Shown here: piece after piece, positions 1-4,663 of the stretch
Layout: every line of letters begins with the position of its first letter
Position numbering within the stretch: the stretch's first letter is position 1
Assembly: GCA_024653875.1 (NCBI GenBank)
Contig: JANLHE010000641.1
Coordinates: 1 to 5,099 of the forward strand
Source of the DNA: Acidobacteriota bacterium
GTDB lineage: Bacteria > Acidobacteriota > Vicinamibacteria > Vicinamibacterales > SCN-69-37
Direction of reading: 5' to 3'
DNA length: 5,099 bases
Translations under genes and position numbers: made by a program
Notes under the pieces: generated by a model
The model's database searches: none
What the model saw: the letters and a program-made list of their open reading frames with translations, nothing else
Told to the model about the DNA's origin: nothing

Positions 1-594
1 CACAAGCCCGACGTGATGCTGCTCGACGTGCAGATGCCCAAGCTCGACGGATTCGAGGTGCTGGAAGTGGTGGGCCGCGACGTGCCCGTGGTGTTCATCA
101 CGGCGTACGACGAGTTCGCGCTGCGCGCCTTCGAGGTCCACGCCGTGGACTACCTGATGAAGCCCTTCGCGCCGGAACGCCTGCAGGAGGCGCTTGATCG
201 CGTGCGATCGCGTCAGGCCGCGACCGTCACGCCCACGCAGTTGCGCGCGGCCGCCCGGAAGCCGGGGACGCCGCTCGATCGCGTCATCATCCGCGACGGG
301 GCGGATGTGCACGTGCTCAGCGTCGGCAAGATCGACTACGTCGAGGCGCAGGATGACTACGTCGCGTTTCACACCGCCGGACGGTCATTGCTCAAGGAGC
401 AGACCCTCGCCGAACTGGAGACCCAGCTGGACGTCCGGCGCTTCGTGCGCGTCCACCGGTCGTATCTGCTCAACATCGAGCGCCTGGGTAAGGTCGAGCT
501 GTACGCCAAGGACAGCCGCGTGGCCATCCTGCACGACGGCACCAAGCTTCCGGTCAGCCGCGCCGGGTATCAGCGTCTGCAACAATTGCTGTAG
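1..594 (+). CDS. LytR/AlgR-family response regulator (receiver + LytTR DNA-binding domain), 5'-partial
   Basis: The frame is open from base 1 to a TAG at 592-594, giving 197 residues. A whole protein of this class is about 240-250 residues, so roughly the first 45-50 are missing and the start is not visible. The first part is the end of a CheY-like receiver: LLDVQMP carries the phospho-acceptor Asp at visible residue 9, the conserved Thr is at 34 (FITAYDEFALRAF), and the conserved Lys is at 54 in DYLMKPF. After a linker comes a LytTR domain (about residues 92-197) with the typical blocks IDYVEAQDDYV, RFVRVHRSYLLNI and LPVSRAGYQRL. LytTR proteins are cytoplasmic and bind direct-repeat DNA sites after phosphorylation, usually by a LytS-type or related membrane histidine kinase, often encoded next door; that gene would lie upstream. 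The target genes cannot be told from the sequence. The family call is firm. Confidence 0.96.
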   Translation, partial: HKPDVMLLDVQMPKLDGFEVLEVVGRDVPVVFITAYDEFALRAFEVHAVDYLMKPFAPERLQEALDRVRSRQAATVTPTQLRAAARKPGTPLDRVIIRDGADVHVLSVGKIDYVEAQDDYVAFHTAGRSLLKEQTLAELETQLDVRRFVRVHRSYLLNIERLGKVELYAKDSRVAILHDGTKLPVSRAGYQRLQQLL

Positions 595-614
595 GAATCG
601 CTCCCCACGGCGCA

Positions 615-644
615 GTGCGACAGCGTGTGACCCGGTCGTATAAT
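615..644 (+). promoter_or_regulatory. Candidate sigma70-type promoter before the small protein gene
   Basis: A perfect TATAAT lies at 639-644, which stands out in DNA this rich in G+C. Upstream, GTGCGA at 615-620 matches TTGACA at three of six positions with an 18-bp spacer, so the -35 element is weak. Transcription would begin around 650-652, almost at the ATG at 653, giving a leaderless or nearly leaderless mRNA. No Shine-Dalgarno sequence precedes that ATG, which fits. The 58 bases between 595 and 652 hold nothing else I can recognise, and I see no terminator for the response regulator gene. Confidence 0.5.
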
Positions 645-652
645 GGCGGCAC

Positions 653-856
653 ATGGCCTCCTCTCCCGCGCGCGTCCGGCGGCGCTCACCGAAGCGGAAA
701 GAGACGCCCGCCGTCTGGCTGGCTGAAGCTGAGCGCCTCTTTGAGGATTTTCGCGCGCTGACACCATACCGGTACCGGCCCTTCGTCAAGATGTTCAACA
801 GTTTCGAGGCATATGAGCGGTGGAAGCAGGCGCAAACCAACCCCTGGTACCGATAA
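653..856 (+). CDS. Small basic protein of unknown function, partner of the nucleotidyltransferase-fold gene
   Basis: This frame encodes 67 residues from ATG to TAA. I do not recognise a named family. The N-terminus is strongly basic (RVRRRSPKRK, residues 7-16). It is followed by a likely helical part (WLAEAERLFEDF) and an aromatic-rich C-terminal part (FNSFEAYERWKQAQ, ending NPWYR). There is no signal peptide or membrane segment. Third codon positions are GC-rich, which supports a real gene, as does the TATAAT box nine bases before the ATG. Its 3' end overlaps the next gene by 44 bases in another frame, suggesting coupled translation. A small ORF directly before a nucleotidyltransferase-fold gene is a common layout for toxin-antitoxin-like pairs, so it may be the cognate partner; that is inference from context. 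The main doubt is whether so short a frame is translated. Confidence 0.6.
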   Translation: MASSPARVRRRSPKRKETPAVWLAEAERLFEDFRALTPYRYRPFVKMFNSFEAYERWKQAQTNPWYR

Positions 857-1286
857 CCGCGTCCTCACGGTCTGCCGGCTGCTGAACCGGAAGCGCGCCC
901 GGTACCTGCTCGCCGGTGGCGTTGCGGCGAACCTGCACGGTTCCGTCCGCGCCACAAAGGACGTCGACATTCTGGTGCCGCGCGACTTGGCCAACATGCA
1001 GAGGGTCCACGCAGCCTTGTGCGAATTGCCCTACGGCATCGCCGCGGAACTCGATCCTGAAGAGATGCTCGCCCGGCCGATCACGATCGTCGGTGACGAT
1101 CCTCGTGTCGATGTGCTGACGGTGGCCTGGACGGTGCAGTTCGACGAGGCATACCCGCAGCGGCTGGTGCGACGAATCCAGGGGGTACGGGTGCCGTACC
1201 TGAACCATCGCGATCTCGTGCGCTCGAAGCAGACGGGCCGCGCGCAAGACACCGCCGACCTGGAACGGCTCACAAAGCGACGGTAG
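813..1286 (+). CDS. Nucleotidyltransferase-fold protein (MNT/AbiEii-like)
   Basis: The product is 157 residues. The core motif is the glycine-rich helix-strand of the polymerase-beta-type nucleotidyltransferase fold: LLAGGVAANLHGSVRATKDVDIL, residues 32-54 (GG at 35-36, metal-ligand Asp candidates D50 and D52). A third Asp is plausible at D100 in RVDVLTV. Near the C-terminus, LVRSKQTGRAQDTADLERL (135-153) matches the Lys/Arg/Asp helix of AbiEii-like and related proteins. Such proteins transfer nucleotides to RNA or protein, and many act as toxins or as antitoxin partners in bacterial immunity modules; the substrate here is unknown. The ATG at 813 is preferred because no later ATG, GTG or TTG leaves the GG motif intact; a weak GAGG at 806-809 precedes it by three bases. 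This start overlaps the upstream gene by 44 bases. The fold call is good, the toxin role is inferred. Confidence 0.8.
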   Translation: MSGGSRRKPTPGTDNRVLTVCRLLNRKRARYLLAGGVAANLHGSVRATKDVDILVPRDLANMQRVHAALCELPYGIAAELDPEEMLARPITIVGDDPRVDVLTVAWTVQFDEAYPQRLVRRIQGVRVPYLNHRDLVRSKQTGRAQDTADLERLTKRR

Positions 1287-1316
1287 GCCACGGCCGGACC
1301 TGGAAGACCGCGCCGC

Positions 1317-1346
1317 TTGCGACGCCGAGCCAATGATGACCATAAT
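1317..1346 (+). promoter_or_regulatory. Candidate promoter of the Phd-PIN module
   Basis: TTGCGA at 1317-1322 matches TTGACA at four of six positions. After an 18-bp spacer comes CATAAT at 1341-1346, which matches TATAAT at five of six. Transcription would start near 1353, at or just before the ATG at 1354. The -10 box lies inside the inverted repeat 1336-1355, so a bound antitoxin would block the polymerase. The assignment rests on motif likeness only. Confidence 0.45.
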
Positions 1347-1355
1347 GATGGTCAT
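1336..1355. promoter_or_regulatory. Inverted repeat, probable autoregulatory operator of the antitoxin
   Basis: ATGACCAT (1336-1343) and ATGGTCAT (1348-1355) are perfect reverse complements separated by AATG. The repeat is directly upstream of, and just touches, the preferred antitoxin start at 1354. Overlaid on it is a 12-bp tandem direct repeat beginning AATGATG (1332-1343 and 1344-1355, 10 of 12 identical). Phd/YefM antitoxins bind short palindromes at their own promoter, alone or with the toxin, so an operator is the likely role. An alternative is that the region is coding, if translation starts at 1333. Confidence 0.6.
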
Positions 1356-1596
1356 GACGAAGGTCACCCTGGCAAAGGCGAAGGCGGGTCTCTCGGCGCT
1401 GATCGATCGCGTCGAAGCGGGCGAGACGGTGGCGATTACCCGCCACCATCGGGTTGTTGCGGAAGTGCGGCCCGTGCGTCCACCGCAGCGGGGCGCCCGG
1501 CGCCCCGCCGGTCTCTGTCGCGGCAAGTTCCGCGTACCCACGGACTTCGATGCGCCGCTGCCGGACGATATCCTCAGGGACTTCGAGGGTCGATGA
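1354..1596 (+). CDS. Phd/YefM-family type II antitoxin
   Basis: From the ATG at 1354 the product is 80 residues, normal for the family. The N-terminal DNA-binding and dimerisation domain (1-41) shows the standard pattern: MTKVTLAKAKAGLSALIDRV, then EAGETVAITRHHRVVAEVRPV. The C-terminal tail (GKFRVPTDFDAPLPDDIL, then RDFEGR) is the acidic, flexible toxin-binding part common in partners of PIN toxins. The frame has further in-frame ATGs at 1333, 1336, 1345 and 1348. I prefer 1354 because homologues begin a few residues before the VTLAKAK block, the extra residues (MMTIMMV) are unlike the family, and they would lie in the probable operator. No clear ribosome binding site precedes any of them, in line with a near-leaderless start. 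The stop overlaps the toxin start as ATGA. Family call secure, start less so. Confidence 0.9.
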   Translation: MTKVTLAKAKAGLSALIDRVEAGETVAITRHHRVVAEVRPVRPPQRGARRPAGLCRGKFRVPTDFDAPLPDDILRDFEGR

Positions 1597-1985
1597 CCCT
1601 GTTGCTCGATACGTCCACGTTCCTCTGGTATGTGTCGGCGGATCGCCGGCTGCCCGCGGCGACGCGCACCCTGATTGGTGCCGCCGAGCACGATGTCTGG
1701 CTGAGCGTGGTGTCGATCTGGGAAATCGTGGTCAAAGCGCAAATCGACCGGCTGGACCTTCCCGGCCCGGCGTGGGCGTACGCGAGCGCCCAGCGTGAAC
1801 GGCATGCGATCGCAGCGCTGGCACTCGAAGAAGGGGCGATTGCTTACCTGGCGAAGCTGCCGTCATTTCATCGCGACCCGTTCGATCGCATGCTGGTGTG
1901 CCAGGCGCTGCAGCACGACCTGACGCTTGTCACGAGCGATGCCGCCATCGAACGCTATCCCGTCAAGACCGCCTGGATCGTGTAG
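1593..1985 (+). CDS. VapC-like PIN-domain toxin (ribonuclease)
   Basis: The gene encodes 130 residues and starts at an ATG that overlaps the antitoxin stop (ATGA, 1593-1596); GAGGG at 1585-1589 is a likely, rather close ribosome binding site. The PIN acidic residues are all present: D6 in LLLDTSTFLWY, E44 in SVVSIWEIVVK, D98 in HRDPFDRMLVCQA (D95 also near) and D116 in LVTSDAAIERYPV. The HRDPFDR block and the TSDAAI...YPV ending place it in the large VapC-like group that includes COG3744. PIN toxins are magnesium-dependent endoribonucleases that cut tRNA, rRNA or mRNA when the labile antitoxin is lost. Length and active site are intact, so it should be functional. The RNA target cannot be read from the sequence. 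Confidence 0.95.
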   Translation: MTLLLDTSTFLWYVSADRRLPAATRTLIGAAEHDVWLSVVSIWEIVVKAQIDRLDLPGPAWAYASAQRERHAIAALALEEGAIAYLAKLPSFHRDPFDRMLVCQALQHDLTLVTSDAAIERYPVKTAWIV

Positions 1986-2026
1986 CGACGCTCCTGGCGA
2001 TCGCGGCGCCACGCCCTTGCCTCTCA

Positions 2027-2047
2027 GCCGGCTTGACAACGGCCGGC
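2027..2047. repeat. Short GC hairpin with the -35 box in its loop
   Basis: GCCGGC at 2027-2032 and again at 2042-2047 can pair as a 6-bp stem with a 9-base loop holding TTGACA. GCCGGC is itself palindromic, so the two copies are equally a direct repeat. It follows the PIN toxin gene by about 40 bases, but no T-run follows, so I do not call it a terminator. Confidence 0.35.
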
Positions 2048-2062
2048 AGGATTTAATTAACT
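2033..2062 (+). promoter_or_regulatory. Probable promoter of the export operon
   Basis: A perfect TTGACA lies at 2033-2038. The -10 element is poor and not unique: ATTAAC (2056-2061, 17-bp spacer) or TTAACT (2057-2062, 18-bp spacer), each matching TATAAT at three of six positions. TTTAAT at 2052-2057 is a better match but only 13 bp away. In either of the spaced versions the -10 lies within the palindrome 2056-2077, so repressor binding would exclude polymerase. The mRNA leader would be under about 10 bases, and no Shine-Dalgarno sequence precedes the ATG at 2078. Confidence 0.6.
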
Positions 2063-2077
2063 ATCCGGTTAGTTAAT
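2056..2077. promoter_or_regulatory. 22-bp palindromic operator candidate for the TetR repressor
   Basis: The half-sites ATTAACTA (2056-2063) and TAGTTAAT (2070-2077) are exact reverse complements around TCCGGT. Ten of the eleven base pairs across the dyad are complementary; only 2064/2069 (T-T) fails. The site ends at the base before the repressor ATG and overlaps the proposed -10 region. Palindromes of this size and position are the usual operators of autoregulated TetR-family proteins. The AT-rich arms stand out in the surrounding GC-rich DNA. Confidence 0.85.
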
Positions 2078-2692
2078 ATGGCCCGCAACGCCGACGCCTC
2101 CCGTGCGCGTATCCGCGCCTCCGCCGCCACCGAGTTCGCCGCCCGCGGCTTCGATGGCGCCACAGTCGACCGCATCGCCCTCAAGGCCCGCGCCAACAAG
2201 GCGATGATCTACTACCACTTCAAGAGCAAGGCCGGCCTCTACAACGCCATCCTCCATGACACGTTCGCGGCCATGGCCGACGCGGTGCGGGCGGTGCGCG
2301 AATCGGGCGGCGCGCCGGAGGCCCAACTGGCCGCGTACGTCGAGGCGATCGCGAGGGTGGGGGCCGAGCGCCCGCATTTTCCCGCGATCTGGCTGCGCGA
2401 AGTCGCGGAGGGCGGACGGCACGTGGACGTCACCGTCGCCGGCCACTTCCGCGAGGTGCTCACCTTGCTGGGGCACATCCTCGCGGAGGGCGTGGCCGCG
2501 GGCACCATGCGGCCGGCCCATCCGTTTCTTGTGCAGATGGGCGTCGTCGGGCCCCTGACCCTGTTCATGGCCAGCCGGCCGCTGCGCGCGAGGTTCGCGC
2601 ACCTGCCTCACGGCCCGGATGTGTCAATCGATGCGGTCGTTCGACACGTGCAGACGATGGTGCTGGGCGGCGTGGCGCGGCAGACGACTTGA
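2078..2692 (+). CDS. TetR/AcrR-family transcriptional repressor, probable regulator of the export operon
   Basis: The product is 204 residues, usual for the family. The N-terminal domain has the standard helix-turn-helix pattern: AATEFAARGFDGATVDRIAL (residues 16-35), then KARANKAMIYYHFKSKAGLY (36-55) with the recognition helix and the YYHF-SK-LY end. The rest (about 60-204) is a helical ligand-binding and dimerisation domain with no motif that reveals the ligand. The ATG directly abuts the 22-bp palindrome, and the exporter genes follow with only 7-10 bases between genes, so it very likely represses itself and the exporter and is released by an exported compound or related signal. E. coli CecR, which controls ybhGFSR, has the same position relative to an HlyD-ABC exporter, but the sequences look only generally alike, so I give no gene symbol. 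Confidence 0.95.
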   Translation: MARNADASRARIRASAATEFAARGFDGATVDRIALKARANKAMIYYHFKSKAGLYNAILHDTFAAMADAVRAVRESGGAPEAQLAAYVEAIARVGAERPHFPAIWLREVAEGGRHVDVTVAGHFREVLTLLGHILAEGVAAGTMRPAHPFLVQMGVVGPLTLFMASRPLRARFAHLPHGPDVSIDAVVRHVQTMVLGGVARQTT

Positions 2693-2695
2693 GGA
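2691..2695 (+). promoter_or_regulatory. Ribosome binding site that decides the HlyD gene start
   Basis: GAGGA at 2691-2695 overlaps the stop codon of the repressor. It is 4 bases from the ATG at 2700 and 7 bases from the ATG at 2703. The second spacing is closer to the optimum, so 2703 is preferred. The two choices differ by one methionine. Confidence 0.6.
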
Positions 2696-2702
2696 CTTGA
2701 TG

Positions 2703-3719
2703 ATGACAACACGACGATGGATACGGATGGCCGCGGCGCTGGTGGCGCTGGCGGGGACGATCGCCTGCGGTGGACAGAGCGGCGATGCGACGCCACACGC
2801 CTCCGGCTATGTCGAGGCGACCGACGTGCGCGTCGCCTCCAAGGTCGCCGGCCGCGTCCTGGCGGTGGAGGTGACCGAAGGCCAGCGGGTGTCCGCCGGG
2901 CAGGTGCTGATCCGGCTGTCCACGACCGATGCATCGCTGGCCCTGACGCGGCTGCAAGCGGAGCGCGCGCAGGCCGACGCGCAGTTGCGCCTGCTGCGGG
3001 CCGGGTCCCGGGTGGAAGACATCACGCAGGCGGAAGCGCAGGCTGCGGCCGCCGTCAGTGAGCGCGCCGCACTGGCCACCGAATTGGCGGCCGCCAGGGT
3101 GGATGCCGACAGGTTCGAGCAACTCGTGCAGAAGCGCGCCGGCTCCGAAAAACAGCGCGATGACGCGGTGGTGAGACGGACGCTGGCGGAGTCGAGGCTC
3201 AAGGCCGCCGACGACCGCGTGGCGGCCGCGCGCGCGCAGCTGGCGCGCCTGGCCGCCGGCGCGCGGAGTCAGGAAGTGGATGCGGCCCGGGCGCGCCTCG
3301 CCGCCGTGGACGCCCAAATCGCCACGCTCGACAACGACGTCGCCGAGGCGACCCTGACGGCATCGCTTGACGGCGTTGTGTCGTCGCGGCTGGTGGAGCC
3401 CGGCGAACTGGTGGCCCCGCGTGTGCCGCTGCTGGTCATCGTGGATCTCGACCGGGCATGGGCCACGGCCTACGTGGAAGAGCCGCGCGTCGCGGCGGTC
3501 ACCATCGGCCAGGCGGCCACGGTGATCACCGACGGGGGCGATCGGCTGCCGGGCACCGTGACGTTTGTGTCGCCGCGCGCCGAGTTCACGCCGCGCAACG
3601 TGCAGACCGCAAGCGAACGGGCAAAGCTGGTCTATCGGGTCAAAGTGTCCGTGGACAACCGCGCGGGCATCCTCAAACCGGGCATGCCCGTGGAAGTGGA
3701 CTTCGGGGGCGGGCAGTGA
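2703..3719 (+). CDS. HlyD-family periplasmic adaptor, YbhG-like, probable lipoprotein
   Basis: The product is 338 residues from the ATG at 2703. A basic, hydrophobic signal (TTRRWIRMAAALVALAGTIA) ends in Cys22 followed by GG, a lipoprotein-type signal although Thr sits at -3. The first half of the biotinyl-lipoyl-like domain follows (GYVEATDVRVASKVAGRV to VLIRLST, about 35-74). A long Ala/Arg/Glu-rich coiled-coil hairpin comes next (about 76-212), with the repeated block LLRAGSRVEDI (97-107) and LAAGARSQEV (183-192). The second lipoyl half is about 216-245 (TASLDGVVSSRLVEPGELV), then a beta-barrel domain with FTPRNVQT at 295-302, a signature shared with YbhG-like adaptors. Such proteins bridge an inner-membrane ABC pump and an outer-membrane channel. 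The stop overlaps the next start as GTGA. An upstream in-frame ATG at 2619 lies inside the repressor gene and is rejected. Confidence 0.95.
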   Translation: MTTRRWIRMAAALVALAGTIACGGQSGDATPHASGYVEATDVRVASKVAGRVLAVEVTEGQRVSAGQVLIRLSTTDASLALTRLQAERAQADAQLRLLRAGSRVEDITQAEAQAAAAVSERAALATELAAARVDADRFEQLVQKRAGSEKQRDDAVVRRTLAESRLKAADDRVAAARAQLARLAAGARSQEVDAARARLAAVDAQIATLDNDVAEATLTASLDGVVSSRLVEPGELVAPRVPLLVIVDLDRAWATAYVEEPRVAAVTIGQAATVITDGGDRLPGTVTFVSPRAEFTPRNVQTASERAKLVYRVKVSVDNRAGILKPGMPVEVDFGGGQ

Positions 3720-4663
3720 CGCCGGTCCTGTCGCTCGACCACGTCGTCAAGACCTTCGGGGCGACGCGGGCGGTGAACGATCTGTCGCTGGACGTGGCCG
3801 CTGGAGAGCTGTTTGGCCTGATCGGGCCCGACGGGGCCGGCAAGACCACCACGCTGCGCCTGATGTGCGGACTGTTGCGCCCGGAGGCCGGGCAGGTGCG
3901 GCTGTTCGGCGCGGACCCGTTTCACTCGACGCGCGCCGCGGCGGCGTCCATTGGATATGTGTCGCAGCGATTCAGCCTGTATGGCGACCTGTCCATCGAC
4001 GAGAACATCGCGTTCTTCGCGCGTCTGCACGGCGTGAGCCACTTCGCGGATCGACGCAATCGGCTGCTGGATCTGACGGGGCTGCTGCCGTTTCGCGACC
4101 GGCTGGCCGACCGGCTCTCGGGCGGGATGAAACAGAAGCTGGCGCTGGCCTGCACGCTGGTGCACGAGCCGCGCGTGCTGATCCTGGACGAGCCCACGAC
4201 CGGCGTGGATCCGGTGTCCCGACGGGAATTCTGGAAGTTGTTGACCGAGTTCCAGTCACAGGGACTGACGGCGGTGCTGGCCACGCCGTATCTGGACGAG
4301 GCGGAGAAGTGCGATCGCGTGGCGCTGCTGCGCGAGGGCAGCGTGCTGGCGCTCGATACGCCCACGGCGCTTCGCACCAAGGACGTGACCGTGATGCTGG
4401 AGGTGGTGGCGACGCCGGCGCGGCAGGCCCTCGGCGTCCTGCGGGCGCATCTGGGCGACAACGGCGTGGCGCTGTTTGGCGATCGCCTGCACGCGCGGGT
4501 CGCGAGCGCGGAACGCGGGCGGGAGATTGAGGCGTGGCTGGCCGACGCCCGGATCAGCGTCACCCGCGTGCGGCCCATCGTGCCGACGCTGGAGGACGTG
4601 TTCATCGAGCACGTGCGGCGAGCGGGGGAGGCCCCGGCGGCGACAACGGGAGGACGAGCATGA
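3716..4663 (+). CDS. ABC transporter ATP-binding protein, like the N-terminal half of YbhF
   Basis: The product is 315 residues from a GTG at 3716 that overlaps the adaptor stop (GTGA); the run GGGGGCGGG just before it is a likely ribosome binding site. Motifs in order: Walker A GPDGAGKTT (37-45), Q-loop Q84, signature LSGGMKQK (134-141), Walker B VLILDEP (154-160) with catalytic E159, and D-loop GVDP (163-166). The switch histidine position reads ATPYLDEAE, so the usual His is Pro191. About 90 residues of accessory C-terminal domain end in PTLEDVFIEHV. GPDGAGKTT and the missing switch His also mark the N-terminal ATPase domain of E. coli YbhF (GPDGAGKTT, STSYLDEAE from memory), a protein with two ATPase domains. 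The protein drives export by hydrolysing ATP at the inner membrane; permeases are not in the window. Substrate unknown; related systems export drugs and cations. Confidence 0.96.
   Translation: MTPVLSLDHVVKTFGATRAVNDLSLDVAAGELFGLIGPDGAGKTTTLRLMCGLLRPEAGQVRLFGADPFHSTRAAAASIGYVSQRFSLYGDLSIDENIAFFARLHGVSHFADRRNRLLDLTGLLPFRDRLADRLSGGMKQKLALACTLVHEPRVLILDEPTTGVDPVSRREFWKLLTEFQSQGLTAVLATPYLDEAEKCDRVALLREGSVLALDTPTALRTKDVTVMLEVVATPARQALGVLRAHLGDNGVALFGDRLHARVASAERGREIEAWLADARISVTRVRPIVPTLEDVFIEHVRRAGEAPAATTGGRA

Noticed and set aside
196..213. Direct repeat GATCGCGT-GC-GATCGCGT
   Set aside because: It lies inside the linker of the response regulator, encoding Arg/Val/Ser codons; only the GCGATCGC within it is counted, as part of the octamer finding.
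1317..1592. Extended upstream start for the PIN toxin
   Set aside because: The upstream part of the frame overlaps the antitoxin gene and translates to a Arg/Gly-rich string; homologues begin at MxLLLDT, which fits the ATG at 1593.
795..1805. Long reverse-strand open frame of 336 codons across the two small modules
   Set aside because: It lies antisense to four well-supported genes, has low-complexity Arg/Gly-rich composition typical of GC-rich shadow frames, and shows no domain I recognise.
1995..2011. Inverted repeat TGGCG/CGCCA after the PIN toxin gene as a terminator
   Set aside because: The stem is only 5 bp with a 7-base loop and there is no T-run after it.
2053..2060. TTAATTAA palindrome near the repressor gene as a separate regulator site
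   Set aside because: It is a short AT-only palindrome overlapping the better 22-bp dyad and the -10 region; no independent support.
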